From Lanius collurio (taxonomy: Eukaryota > Chordata > Aves > Passeriformes > Laniidae), in assembly GCA_020086605.1 (NCBI GenBank), contig JACBWW010000089.1, positions 750,920 through 814,919 of the forward strand: a DNA stretch of 64,000 nt, given 5' to 3'. The translations under genes were made by a program, and so were the position numbers. A model generated the notes under the pieces. That model was given only the letters and a program-made list of their open reading frames with translations. It had not been told where the DNA came from and searched no databases. This document shows, piece after piece, positions 1 through 14,000 of the stretch; the stretch's first letter is position 1, and each line of letters opens with the position of its first letter.

Positions 1-3000
1 TCTAAGATTTCCTTCCTAAGACCAGCTTAATGCCACTGCCAGGAATATAAACCAGACTGTCCACAAGCCTCTCCACACTGCCTTTTGTCTGTTTTCAGCA
101 GATCACACAATGTGGGAGGAAAATATTCCTTCTGTGCCCGACTCCTCACCAGGGAGCCACCTACGGCCGGAGCAGGCCCGGCTGCCGCGGGCAGAGTGGC
201 CACTCGGCCGTGAGCTGGGGCTTTGTCTGACCTGGACTCTGGCCACTGGGACAAGAAAAAAACACAACAAAAACAGCATTTAAGCACAAAGATAAGTCTC
301 TAACCCATTTTCCCAAGAGCTCATTGGCTACTTCATCTTTTGTCCAGGCTTTTCTCCCTATTCCAGGGCCAGACAGGCTCTACCTCCCCGATGCCATGAC
401 AAGGATGAAGGCCCTTGGCCACTTTCCCAGAAGTTTGCATCACTTGGCGAAACACCCATGAGAAACAGCCCTTTGAGCAGAAGATGGAAATTAGGAACTG
501 CTGGACCAGGGACTGAGCCTGGCCAAGGGATCACCCACTGCTTCCCGAGGTGCAGCCTCTCCTGCTTGTCCCAGGGGATGTGACAACCCTTTTGTTCACA
601 GCTATGTTCATTAACTGGGCTGAAATCTGCCTCACCTCTTTTTTAAATACATCTCTGGAGGAATTCTCCTTAAACTCTCTATGTGATTAATGGATTTTAT
701 TTTATCTACATTATCCATGGAAAATCTGATGATGGAAACAGGACAAAGTGACTTCTTCTCATCTCCCTTCACATCACCCTTGCAAACCCCAACCCCAACC
801 ACCTCACTGCTCTTCAAGCTCATCCCTACAATCCATATGAGTTCCCTAAAATTCCTCTACATAAAAGTCTGTATTTCACCACATACAAATAAGACTTGGA
901 AGATAAAATGCTCACATTTCCAGACTATTTATGGATTTACTGACACCAGCTTTCAAAAGCACTGTGTTCATGCCCTGTGGAAATAGTAAAACCCCTGCCA
1001 TGAGTGAAGACTTTAAGCTGAACAAGATCTTTAAGCTCTCACAAACTTAATTTAATATGAAACAACTGAGCACAAAAACCCTCTCCCCCTTTTTCCAAGT
1101 CTGGTTCATTTACTGCATTGAAATTGCTACCAAATATATTTCAATGTGGGTGTGGAAATACACTTATAAAGCAAAACAGAAGAGTCATATATAGCAAAAA
1201 ATAGCCATGTCAGTTATAAAAGAATCTTATGAAAATATTATATTTTAAAGCTGTATTTTTATAATATTTTGCTGACACCCAAAATTAAACACGTACAGAA
1301 ATATAAAAAAATCTGTATTTCACTAACCCACTGCAGGTATCAAACCACACGTCCAGGAGCAGGATGGTTAATTCTCCCATGGTTGTTACACAGAGTAAAA
1401 CAGCAATTTTTCTCACATCCCTGTGTTTGCAACTCCCAGACTCCTCCAGAATACAGATTTTAAGAAGTGTAGTTTTTTGCAGAGTTTCACGCCAGAGAAA
1501 TTGGGGCAGAGCTCTGTGCTGGAACAGTCGCTTGTCCCCTGCTACGACGCTCCCGAAAGAATGAGGCCAATGGATGCCACTTGGTAAAACTTTAAAACCT
1601 GAGAAATTTGGAATTTATGGCTCTTTTTCTGCTCTCTGTCCCTGACAAAGCAGCACAAGTGTACTAATACAGAGTAAATTCTTGTAGCAAGGTGAAAAAA
1701 CACCATTTTGATTGACATATACAGGAACTAATTTTGGTGAACCGCCTGTAAAAAGTGTGCAATTTGGGTGGGTTTAGGATTAAACCTGCAGCCCAATATA
1801 AAAAAAATAATCAAAGGAGCTTTACATTTACAAATCTTTTAAGTCTTCAGTTTCAAATCCATCGTTTGAACAGGTGCCATGACGAAATCACACAAAGGTA
1901 ACTTAGACTTCGATTTGCCAAGTCTAGTTTGTGTATTAATGCTGTTTCTTTATCAAAACTAACATTTCAAATTAAAAAGTGTGACTGTATCAATCAACAT
2001 ATCAAAATTCCTGTGATTAAAAGTGCATGTCCATGAGGATTTTTAAAATTTGGGTGAGCCCTGGGTCAGCGAGCCCTTTCTGCTTGAGATGATGAAAAAT
2101 GACCTCATGCTTTTCTTAAAATGTCTCAGCCATGACATTTAAACACAGAGCAGGAGTTTTAAGGGCTTTTGGCAAAATGATGGCCTTGAAGATCCGTGCT
2201 CTCCAATTCCCAAAGTGCCAATAAATAGGGATTGTTGGAGCTGATGTGTGCTGCCCCTAATGCACGCTGGTGATGTCATTCCACCATGGAGGTACATTTT
2301 GGCAATCACAAATAGGTTTGCTTCAAATTTGGGGGAAAAAAATCTTGTTTATTAGTATTTTTAATTTTTCAATCTCTTTTCATTGTAGTAATTTCTTTTC
2401 TTTTGCACTATTCCAAAGCTGACACTGTAAAAAAATCCCTCCCAAAAACAATCCAAAAATCCATCACCACTTCATCTAAAAGGACCACTCCAAACTACAT
2501 CACCCCAATATACATGATGACCTTTTATATAAAGTGAGAGGCAGTGATTTGCTACAAACTTGGAAGTTGGGACCTGAAATTAATGAACTGATGCACATTA
2601 AACACATTGCATGTTCAGCAACTCTTCCTCTGCTTTGGGTCAAAAAGCCAAGAATTAACTGGTTGGTTGAATTGAAATGAATTTTCTTCATGGCCATGAG
2701 TCCTTCATGAATTCAACCATGAATTTTTCTTCCTGGTCATTAATGAATTTTCTTCATGGCCATGAGTTCTTCATAAGTTCAACCATGAATTTTTCTTCAT
2801 GGCCATTAATTTTAATTTTCTTCACAGCCATGAGTTTACCATCATCCCCACGTATGTGGCACGTCATCCAAAAACAGCAGCAGGGTGATTTAGGAAGAAA
2901 TTAAGACACTTCACAAGAACCAAATGGGAAAAGATTAAAAACACCCTTGGAAATGCCTTTTGATCCACCATGATCTCCACTCTATCATCTTTCTAAGCAG

Positions 3001-6000
3001 TGAGATGAACTTCTAGCAATTCCTAACCTGATTTATGGAAGGTGAATTCAATAAGAGACTCTGGGAGGTTTAGTAATCTTGTTCTCAAGAGAAGGAAAAG
3101 TCTCCAACCTCATTAATAAAGGTCAAATTTCAGACAGTTTGTAGGGAATCATGAGAACATAAAAGGAACTAAAAGCACTTGAGAGAAGATGAAGGAAAAG
3201 GGAGTCGGAGCAAATTCGACCCACGGCAGCTCTGCCACTGCCATAAACCAGGAGGTATCAAATAACTTATTCACAACTTGGGTCAGAAATAATATGCTAC
3301 AAATCCTGTCACCAAGCAAGATAAGCCAAATCCCACTACATTTTCCCAAAATATTTCACTGGACATTTAACTAAATTTGGATATCAAAGGTCTGATTTAC
3401 ATCGTCCAAATATTTGCTGGACAATATGGAAGAACAACGGCCGAGTGTTTATTTTTCTTTGCCCAGCTTCAACTTTTGATCTTCTCCTTACTGCTGACAT
3501 CAAATAAACACATACTGGGATCTGAAAATGACCTCGGTTCCCATTGTCCCACTGAAATCAAATCTGAACTTATGAAGAGAGAAACTTCTGTATTAATTTT
3601 TCTCATCAACTTCTCCCAAACACACTCTGAATTGAGATGGTTTTGAGTCTTGTTTTACCTCTGCATCATGTGATTATCATAAAAGAAAGCTCTGTGCCCC
3701 AAATCCATCATCTAACACTTTCTGAACCTTTCCAACCTGCAGGATTGTTTCAAAATATATCTTAAAAGTCAAAGGAATATCAGTGGCAAGCGTGGGCTGG
3801 GATTAATCTGGGACATTTGCTGCAGGGTGAGTCACATACTGCTCACCCACTGCACACTCAGGGGTTTCTGAGGTGCAAGGCTGTATTTTGCTCTCATAAA
3901 TCAGACACTTGGTGTGTTTAAGAGATTTTTTGGCTGGTAGATGCCAGCAAGGAGATGTCATCCAAGTGCTGAGGTCTTGCCTTGCAGCAAGGAGCTATTC
4001 CCAGGGTTTGGAGATGCCACTGCTCCCAGTCCACCTCCAACACCTCACTGGTGTTGCCCAACCTCAAAACAACATGTGGCAGGCTAAGAAGAACCTGCAT
4101 CCTCATCTGGGGGTTCTCCAAGCATGAGCTGAAAAAGATTTCAAGAGGATTGGGAAGTGGTAGGAAAAACCAGGTTAGTTGGCACTGGCTCCATTTCTCA
4201 GGGTGGTGATTCTTGGTTGGTGCCTCAAGGGCAGCTGCAGAGCCCGGGATGCCCTCGGACACTTGTTGGCAGCAGTGTTATTCCTCGAAGGCAAAGGAGC
4301 AGCTATTCCCAGCCCTGCCCCATCCAGGGAGACATTTCTCCTCCCTCTGAGCTGGAACGACCCAAATTAGGGGCTAAAAATAGGGCTGAGGAGGTGACAT
4401 GGTAGAACCACTCAAGGGAAAATTGGCTGGTCAATGTTTAACAAAGCTGCTCTGAAATGCACAAAAATCTCTTCTTCACCTTCTCTGCCCCTAAAATGGG
4501 GAGGATTTGTGCATTTTCATGATTTCTGGGAGATTTGTGGGAACCAATCCAATTCACAGAGGATTCTGAAGATAAACTGAACTACACTCCTGCCTAGAGC
4601 AGCAGATATTCCCTGGTATTTTCTGCTTCAGAAACTCTGGGCAAGTACAGGCCAAGATTGCCTCCCTGGATCTGGGTACGAGCACGTTCCTGCAGCTCCA
4701 GGTCCTGGGCGTTTGCCAGCGTGGGTGGATCTGCTCTGGCACAGGGGCAACACCACTCCCAGTGCCTGCTGCCTGACCTGGACATTACTGTTACAATTTG
4801 GAGCAAAAAAAAGGGTCAGAAATCTGGGAATTGGGAATTCATGAGATGACACAGGGAGATGGGCAAGGGGGAAGGTGGTTACAGTCCATGGGAGTCTTGG
4901 GGGGAGGAAGTAGAGGGTTAATGTGCAGCAGCAACGCTGGAGAAAAGCAGGAATTTGGGCTGTTCTGGCTCTTACCTGCTGAGATTTGAGGCTGGGAAGC
5001 AAAGTTTAATGGCCCATAAACACCTACTGTGGTGCCTCACTTTCACAGCCATGCTGACTAAGCACAAGAGCATCCTAGACCAATTTGTATTTAAATATTA
5101 CAGAACAGATAATAATTTTAAAGAATCATTGGGTCATTAATAAAAAAATAATTAGCATTTGAGATGTATTTCCTTGCCAAAACAAATCCACTTTTCTGCT
5201 TTGCCAAATATGTAAACAGTGTGGTTTATGTTTTCCTGAGAGCCCAGACAAAACTCCTGATGACTTGGAAAAAAAATCAGGAAAGAACAGAATATTTCTG
5301 GTAAAATATTAAACAGAGGGAGAGGCAGCATGTGCAGTCAGAAGGCTCGCTGGCTGTTATCACTGTAACAACCCTTCTTTGTCAGAAAAGCATATAACCA
5401 GATTTCATAGGCATGTTTTTATTTCCAGTCCATAATTACGCTCCACAAGCCTTTTTTTTTGGAATTAAAGAAAGGAGTGACCATGCCGAGAGTCTCTGCA
5501 ACTTCTGTCCTCCAACACAATCCAAGTGTCAGTGCTTAGCAAAAATCCTCCTTCTGGCAGCTGTGACTTTAGTCTGGATGCACAACCCCCCCAAAAATCC
5601 CCACATGCTGCTGGACCATGTCCCAAATTCCCAAGCCAAGGGTAGCTGGAGAGCTGGAAGTGTGTGTGTGCACGGACATGGATTTTGGGGTCAGTATCCC
5701 CCAGCCATGAGGAGTGTGGGTGAATCCATGGGAGGGCTGGGCAGGATGTCCTGGGTTACAGCACCCAGACCCTGCTATGGCAGGGAACTTCATGTCATTG
5801 CTTCCATCAGTTCTTAGGGAAGGTGGAACAGCACCCCACCAGCTCCACTCTTCCCACCATGGCTTTTTCCCTTTAATTCCATTTTTCTCCTGTACTGCCT
5901 CAGTACCTACAGACACTCAGCTCCTTCATCATTTCGTCATGGAGCAAATTCACCAAAATGTGGCAGCAAGAATTCCTTTTTTTCCCCTCAGTTATACACG

Positions 6001-6285
6001 GTCCTCTAGTTTTACATACAGGGAGGAAAATTACTTCCCAATGCTCCTGGAGGGGCTGCTGTGGCTACAACCAAAATCTCTTCCCTGGTTGCTTTGGGCT
6101 TATAATGCTTGAGGTGCTTCACCCTTCTCAGCTCAGCAAGCCCCACTTAGAATAATGATGTACTCAGTTGTGATCTGAGGAAAAATTAACTTCATGTTAA
6201 GCAACACACTTGGGTAATGTTTCATCACACAGTTACCCATCTTAAAAACCCCAGAGAGGAGCCACAAGAGCTGCTGAGGTGTTAC
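1..6285 (-). other. MYO9A intron, partial (downstream of the last visible exon)
   Basis: This intronic DNA starts at the GTAACA donor of the 6286-6402 exon and runs off the window. It holds a 66-bp minisatellite (2677-2837) and a CpG-dense patch near 161-210. I recognise no CR1 copy here, unlike most of the window. Several short open frames, up to 144 codons, have no recognisable protein content and are read as chance. No further exon is seen. Confidence 0.85.
2677..2837. repeat. 66-bp minisatellite, about 2.4 copies
   Basis: A unit beginning ATGAATTTTCTTCATGGCC starts at 2677, again at 2743 (66 bp later), and in partial, diverged form near 2809. Within each unit a shorter theme (TTCTTCATGGCCAT.. 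then TTCTTC.TGG.CATTA) repeats with a spacing of roughly half a unit. This suggests that a shorter unit was duplicated first and the doubled unit later. It is non-coding intronic DNA. Confidence 0.85.
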
Positions 6286-6402
6286 CTTGGTGCTTTCCTC
6301 CATGTCCTTGGAGTTGAGGAGCGCGTGGTTGATCCTGAACACGATCCAGTCAAACAGGGCACTGTACAACGACTTGGCCATGGAATTCCGCACGGTCACA
6401 GC
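6286..6402 (-). CDS. MYO9A: MYO9A motor exon, [15 protein letters not shown] segment
   Basis: This 117-nt exon of 39 codons is in phase 0 at both ends. It has a pyrimidine-rich CTTTCAG acceptor and an AAG donor followed by GTAACA, which is a weak donor. It encodes [20 protein letters not shown] and then [19 protein letters not shown]. This matches the universal myosin pattern R(D)ALAK.LY..LFDW.V..IN that leads into switch II. The NSKD wording distinguishes it from the KKD of MYO9B (from memory). It is the last MYO9A exon before the window edge: the following exon, expected to carry the DIFGFE switch-II and relay helix, does not occur in positions 1-6285. A 22.2-kb intron separates it from its upstream partner. 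Confidence 0.95.
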
Positions 6403-7599
6403 CTGAAAGAGAGAAGGAAGAAGGTGATTGGAAATGATTCCTGCTCTGCTCTAAAATGGCTTTTGCTTCCCAAGCTCCCACACCCAATGTTCATGTTTCT
6501 CCCTCGCCAAAGTTTTTGTCTGCTATTTTTTAATTTATGCCACGTACGTCAGCAGTCCCGATGGCACTGGGAACTGGGAGCAATCCCAGGGCTGTGGGTG
6601 GGAAGTGCCCCTGACTTTGGCTTGGTTTCCTTCGTGCATTCGAGTGGGTGACACATGAGATCACACCAAAAATCCCACCACTGGTGGTGAAAGGAAAGAA
6701 AATAAACACATACATTAAATATATAAATAATAAATTCACCAAGATGCTTGAAAGGTTTCCTGGGGGTGAAGGAAAGAGGATATTGCACAGGAGTGACAGC
6801 AAGCAGTGGGAAAGCACAGGCCAGGACAGGCAGTGCCTGGCACCAGCAGAAGGGCTACAAACAGGAGGCTAAAACCCCTCCAGTAAATCTGAGGGTTCCT
6901 GAAAACTCAAAAGTTTTCCAGGTACCACCAGCAGGAGCTACAAATCACAGCAGGCAGGTTCAGTGTTCATCCAGCAGCTCTCCCAGAGAAGGGCCATCCC
7001 CACCACTCTGGGATCAAAGAGATTCTGCTTGATGGGATGAAAGCTGAGATCAAAGGAGGGTCCCTGGGCTTTCGGACAGGCACCTACACAGAGACCCAGA
7101 AAGCAGGAATTCCTATTTAACAGCTGTCTTTGTTCTTGCTGCTTGGGATTCTTCCTTGGTTTCAATTACCTCCTCAAGCAGAGCTTTGGTATATATTAAT
7201 CATCTAAAAACTTATGGTACCAGCCAAGACTGCTACATTTGGGTTCGTTTTAGCCACTGAATAGGAATAAAAAAGGAATCAGAAGGTTCCCACATAATTA
7301 TTTCAATTCAACCCTGAACTGTAACAAATCAGTGGCCTGTCACACATTGCCTTGAAATCTTTCTCACCAATCCTCCCTTCGAGGAACATCATCTGAGTTG
7401 CCTCATGTCACTGACCCCAAGTGAAGAAATAAAGCTCAGGAAGCATCGTTTATCTTCTCGCAGCTTATTCCCACCTCTTTTTTCCTTGATTTTTGGAGAT
7501 AGCAGCATTCAGTGTGACTACAAGCTGTTGTGCCAATGTTTTGCTCTTAAAATGCAATTAAGTACATGGTCTCACTTCCTCTCCCTGTCCAGCTGGAAT

Positions 7600-7861
7600 A
7601 GGAGAAGGGAGTAACACAGTCCATGCCAGGGGAGGTTTAGGTTGGATATCAGGAAAAACTTATTCATGGGAAGGGTTGTCAGGCATTGGAACAGCTGCCC
7701 ATGGCAGGGGTGGAGTCCCCATCCCTGAAATGATTTAACAGAGGTGTGGATGTGACACTTGGGGACATGGGCTAGGGGTGGCCTTAGCACTGCTGGGGGA
7801 TGGTGGGGCTCTGTGGGCTCAGAGGGCTTTTCCAACCTGAACAATTCCATGGTTCTGTGGC
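7600..7861 (+). mobile_element. CR1 LINE 3' end (GAGGTTTAGGTTGGATAT type)
   Basis: The fragment shows the classic sense-strand CR1 3' region: GGGGAGGTTTAGGTTGGATA, then the 'aagggttgtcaggcattgga' segment, and a tail ending in ATTCCATGGTTCTGTGG. It is truncated at the 5' side, as usual for CR1, and contains no usable reverse-transcriptase frame. Confidence 0.88.
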
Positions 7862-10306
7862 TGAGGACGCTCACGGCCCCCGTGCACTGCTAACCATAAC
7901 TTGGAGGCAAGAAAAAGTGACATTGCTAGGTAACTACAAAATATGGCCTCCTCACCCAAAAACCAACCAAAAACAAGTGTGTGATGAAAACAGGACCAAG
8001 AGGATTCTGGTGTAGCTCAGACCAAAACACCACTTTTCCAAAGTGAGCTCTTGAAATGCCCGAATTCTCCAGCAAGGGCTGGAACGCAGCCGGCATTTCA
8101 AACACCAAGCTCTAATTCCCACTAACTGCATTTTCTTCCCTCTACTGATGAATGGGGTTTGGGGAGGGTTTTTTGGCTGTTTTTATTAAAAGCAACATGG
8201 GTTGTTTGGGGGCTTTTTGCTGTCTAAGTTGATTTTTTTAAAATTTTCCTCAAATGTAAGACTATTTCAGTGATTAATAAAAAATTCAAGGCCAATTTTC
8301 TATCCCTACGCTCCACCTACACTTCTTTAATTAAAGTGAAAGACAATCAGTGTCACTGTCACACCAGAAAAATCAGTCTCTGGGGAAAGACGAAGGCCAA
8401 GATGCAGGAATGCTTCTCACTGCCCTAATGCTTTGTCCTGCCATAAACCAGCCCAATTAATTGCTCCAATGTGCAATTAAAAACAAACTCCAGTTCTATT
8501 TAAAGCCAAAAAGAACGTCGTTGTTTCCCCTACAGCATCACATACAGGTTTATATTGCAATACTTTTCATTCCCCCTTTTATTAGAGGCTACAGGGATGT
8601 GCAGGACTTCACCCCTGAATTTCCCTGTTTTTTTTTTTCCAAAACAAATGAGGATATCTTTAAGCCTGCCCCACTCCAGTGCTGAGGAATGCTGGGAGTG
8701 TGAGTGCCATGAGTCTTGTGAATGGTCAGACTGGGATGTTTCCCTGACACCAGCACTGCCCAGTTTCCCCCAGGATGGGCAGGGTGGGGGGTGAGCCACT
8801 GCTTTTCTTCCCAAGGTAGGCTCAGCTACTCCCACAGCTGGGAAGGCCATGGAGAGGGGATCTCCTTGCTGTGCTTGGGTCCCAAAACTGATGGCCCAGA
8901 GCCCAAAGTGTTCAATAGCTACTCTCAGAGGCAATGGCTTAATCCTCAGGGCTGGTAGGAAACTCCTGGCAAAGCATATGGAGAACAGAGGGTGGATGGA
9001 GCCTGTTGCCTTCATCCATTTAAAAAATACCTGCCCTGAAATGAACCTGTTTTAAATGACTCAGGGTTTGGGGGCAGGGGGGGGCTTTCTTTGTTTTTTT
9101 TTTTTGAGTTTTTGTCTTCCATTTAGATAAAATATTTACTGTTTAGATCTTGGGTGAGGTTTACATAAATAAAGCCCCTCACTATCCTAAACAGGTATCA
9201 AACTACCCAATCTGAAGACCATCAGGAAATATTTCATTTCAAATTCCGGAGCTGCAGCAGAGCATTTAAATAAGATTTTATGCTGCATTTATTGAGTAGT
9301 TATTAATTCCTGTATCATCCTACATATTTTAAATTCATTTCAGTCTCTGAACTACATCCCATATATCACATACAACTTGTCTCCAGGTCATCACCTACAG
9401 CTTCTGGTATCTTCCACAAGTCTCCTTACATGACATGTAGGCAGACCTGAAACATGGTGACACTCATCAAACAATTTTTATTTCCCTCACAAAGCAAAAT
9501 AAAAATAGCTGCTGCAATGCCAAAACAAATCTCTGAGGATCAAAGGGAGTGGGACATGTTGCACCCACACAAAAATATTGCTGATTCCAAACTGAGACAG
9601 ATCAAACACGCTTTGGCTTGGCGAGTCAGGAAATAAGCCACAGACAAGGTTTTAATCAATAGTTTCCTGCTTATCAAGCTAGAAAGGATCTATATATTAT
9701 TTATTATGTGCCAGAAGCTCCATTTGTTGGGTTGGCCAATTTTTTTTAAGATCCTGATATAGCATATTTGAGGTTTTTTTTAAGATTTCATTGCCAAATT
9801 AATTGGTCTGAAAGTTGTCATGATCAGCATCGGATTCAGGCCACCTTAAAAATAGATAAATTTCTGGAAACATCTTCTGTTGAAGGGAACAAGGGGAAGA
9901 CAGACTTAAGAATTAAAATCTACTTTTGAAGTGCTTTGGAACAAGGACTTACAGTTCCAGCAGCAGCAGCCTGTGTTTTAGAGGCTGGAGAAGATGTAAT
10001 CTCAGGAACCCAAATTTGCTCAAATTAAAAGTCTCTGTAAAACACATTTGTACATGTACAGGAGATTCTTAAGAACTTAGATTACAAAGTCACTAAATAT
10101 ATTTAAGCAAATCTTCTGTCTGCTGCCATCCCACAGCACGCCCTGCTCCAGGCAGGATCCCTCACTCCTGCCATTCTGCACTCAGCAGAGGGCTGAAATT
10201 TCAAGCTGGAATTATTCAAAATATTTGTTGGTACCCAGAAAATCTTGGGAAAGCAGGCAGGTTAACATCCCCACCAGGCTTATACACTGAAAATGCCAAG
10301 AAAGAC

Positions 10307-10737
10307 ATTGAGGAGCTGGAGCCAGAGATGGGAACCAAGCTGGGAAGGGGCTGGAGCCCCAGGAGGGGCTGAGGGAGCTGGAAAGGGGCTCAGCCTGGAG
10401 CAAAGGAGGCTCAGGGGGGACCTTGTGGCTCTGCACAAGTCCCTGACAGGAGGGGGCTCAGGGGGGGATCAGGCTCTGCTGCCAGGGAACAGGGACAGGA
10501 GGAGAGGGAACGGCCTCAGGGCCAGGGGAGGGGCAGGGTGGATATTGGGGAAAAGTTCTTCATGGAAAAGTTGGTCAGGCACTGGCACAGGATGCTCAGG
10601 GAAATGGTGAAGTCTCCATCCCTGCAGGGATTTAAGAGCTGTGGGGATGTGGCACTTGGGGACATGGGTCAGTGGTGGGACAGTTGGACTTGATGATCTT
10701 AGAGGTCTTTTCCAACCTAATTGATTCCATGATTCCA
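10307..10737 (+). mobile_element. CR1 LINE 3' end
   Basis: This plus-sense CR1 starts at GAGGAGCTGGAGCC and runs through GAGGGAGCTGGAAAGGGGCT, 'ggacaggaggagagggaacg' and TGATCTTAGAGGTCTTTTCC to a terminal ATTCCATGATTCC. It closely resembles the copy at 54372-54760. 5'-truncated and dead. Confidence 0.9.
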
Positions 10738-11044
10738 AGACCTTGAGCTAACCTTTTACAGACATTTTCACATGATTTTGCTGGAAGTTCCCCCCATGCT
10801 CCTTCTTGGATTCAGTGTTTTTATTGCTGACTAACCTAACACATGAGCAAAGAAGCAATAGCTCAATTCTAACAACAAAATCTCAACTATTTATAAATTT
10901 TTCAGACTAAGGAGAATAAACAAAGCCCGGAGAACAGAGGATGGGTGGAAGCAAGAGCTGAAGGGCTTTGAAAGGAAAAGAGCAAAAATTGCAGCAATAT
11001 CCCAGTGACCAGATGTCCCAGGGAGCAGAAGGCAAAGAGATCCC

Positions 11045-11098
11045 ACTGAGTTGGACTTGATGATCCTTGTGGGCCTTCAACTCAGGATATTCTCTGAG
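11045..11098 (+). mobile_element. CR1 3' tail fragment
   Basis: About 50 bp of a CR1 terminus is present: TTGGACTTGATGATCCTTGT followed by CAACTCAGGATATTCTCTGA. Only the last part of the element is recognisable. Confidence 0.7.
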
Positions 11099-14000
11099 GA
11101 AAAAGCCATCAAGATGCTGCTGGCAGCTCAGTGGTTTTAGTCACACCCTTCCTTAGCCAAGAGGAACATTTTCTGGAGTGTGGACCCCAGTGACCCCAGT
11201 GAGATCCACAGTGGGACCGAAATACAAGAGACAGACCCTGTCCTCAATGACTCCATCAGTCCAACCCAACCACAGAGTGTATCTGAAACTGGCCCCTGGT
11301 GATCAGCTTTAAGCATTTTTGACCCAAAGAAATCCATGGGATGAAGGGCTCTTGTAGTCAATAAATACTTCCCCTAACATTCTGTTTCAAAAGAGGCAGT
11401 CCAAAATGAAGAACTGTTTCTGTTCAGGGCATTGCTCTACATGGACACTCAGAAAATCAGAAGACCAAAGCAAAGAAAAGCAAAGCTCGTCCCTTTTGCA
11501 TCACTTAGGAAGAGCAGGGTATTGGTGCACTGAGCAATTCTGAGTAAGAATCATTCCAAAGTGGTATTTATGAGACAGCAACAGGTCTCTAAAGACTCCA
11601 AACATCTCAGGTCATTGAGAGCTTTGTCCATCTTCCCTCATAACTAATGTGGAGAACAGCATAGACTGACCAAGGACAGAGGAGAAAGGTGGGGGATGGA
11701 TGCTTGGGTTTGGGCAGCTCTTGTGACCATCAAAACCCAACTTAATGTTACATTTGCACAGCCATTTGTAGATCTGAGTTTGCCCAGGAGGGTTTCAGAG
11801 CCTCACTCCCTCACTGGAGCCTCTGGAGAGCAGCCAGCACCACACGGCGCTCTCTAGAAAAGCAAGACAGAAAACCCCAAAGCCATTTTTCATAGAAAAA
11901 GATGCCCTTTCTTTACACACCCACATTGGACATCACAATCTATTTTGGGTCATTACTGTGACAAATGCACCTTAGGAAGGGCTCAGCACTCAGAGCTGGG
12001 GTTTAGACTCCAGACCTGAGCACAGACTCAGTTAATGAGGAGTGGATTTAAGGACAACTGGAAAGTGAGTGTGAGCATCAAAATTACTTAAAGCCCTAAT
12101 GAGGATTAAACACCCATGGAGTTTATTAACTGTGCCAACCCTTATCCCATCTCTCAGCATTATTCAAATCTAGGGAGCATTCTTAAAGATGTGCTGACAG
12201 ACTCAGTTGGGCAACACAACATTATTGCAACAATCCTGGTCAACATAACGCTTTTAAATCCCAGTTTTTCACTGGGGACATCACAGACACGGGGGCAAGG
12301 GCATTGCACCCACTCCAGATTTTCCATGAGAACTTGAAAAGGTGATATTTAAATGCCATTTTTCAAGCACAACTCTGGAAAAGTCCTTGCATCTAGAAGA
12401 GAGGACCTGTTAGAAGGCAGCCTGACTTGTTAGCCCCAAAGGCAACTTGGTGCTTTGCTGTTTAGTCCACAAGACTTGTTGTATTGTTTATCATGGTCCT
12501 TTTTCCCTCCAGATTTCCAGCATTTTCCTGGGAGGCAGTGTGTGCATCCCACAATGGACATCAGCAATGCTAGTGGCTCACACTGGATAAACCCACAGCC
12601 AGCACAGCAGCATTCCCTACAAATGCAGAACTCCCACTCACCCCCCAAAATCTGGCTATCCAAGCAAACCTCCTTGTAATTCTCCCAAGAACCTGCAAAA
12701 ATTCATTTGTTATAAAACAGGAGTGATGTTGATACAGCCATAGGAAGCACCTATGGATTCCTGCTCTCCTGGGGACGCCCCAGCTCTTCCCGAACACGAG
12801 GACGTGTGCGGCTGCTTCCTGCCCTCCAGGAGCAAAACAAGCAGCACTTTGAGACTCTCACCAACTCTCACCAACAATTACAGTAATTCCAAGGTGGTAA
12901 GAAATGCTTCTTTCCAGGTGTGACATCTGCAGGATTTGGTGTAAAACATAAAGAACAGGAATTCAATTATTTAAGTAAAGTTGGGCAACACAAAATGCAT
13001 TTTATTTGGGTGGAGAGAAGAAACAGATTCCTCTTCTCTTCAGGAAATCAGATCCGAACACAGGAAGAGAGGAAATATCCTCTTTTCTCTCAGGGCCTTT
13101 GATGGGCTTCCTACAATTTCTATACAAGGATGAAAGGTGCTTCCAATGAAATGTTTAGGGGAAAAAAAAAAGCAGCAGTAGAATTCTTCCTCTTCAGGAA
13201 ATCCCTCCAAAATTCAAATCTGGATATGTGTTTTTAGTGGCTCTGTGGGAGCTTCAATTTGTTTGCTTTTCTTTTAATAAGTGGAATAAATTTTCAGCAC
13301 ATCCTCTGATTAATCAATTGGTGTTTCTGCTCACAGGGATTTGGCACTAAATCCCAGGAACCTGTTGATATCCTACCACAGAAATTATTCAGTAAGCTAT
13401 TAAAATACACAGGATTTGATTTTCATTATCATTTGATGTCTGATTTGAAATCCTTATCAGCCATTTCCATTTCCCCCCAATTAATCTTGAAGGTGAAATT
13501 TGGCTTCATAATTACATTTGTACTTACTGTAACACAAATGTCTCATTCCACTGTGACTCAGAGGAAAAAACCATATGTTAGCACCTCCTGAATTTTGCCC
13601 ATGGCATTTACCTAAGATTTTCAGATGAAAATCACTCCTGTGGGTTTAAATATTGTATAATTTCCAAGCAGGAAAAAAATCAGGAAAACAGTGTACTTGT
13701 TTTCCTATTTGCTTCAAAGTACCAATTCAACAAAATCATGCTTCATGTGAGTAGATGATTAAAGAAATCAGTTTCTACTCTAAAAAAATATTCAAAAAAT
13801 TATGCTTGCTTTTTAAAAAAACCACATGTATTAACAATGCTTGGTCACTGTGAAAAGGGACAGGATTTATCCAAGATTAGTAGGAATTCAAGCTCTCCTA
13901 ATGCACTTGATTTGGATCACCTAAAGGGACCTAATGAGCAGGAACAGAAGCCAACCCCCCATTCTCAGTGAGCCTTGGATGTGCAGACAATTGAAAACAG

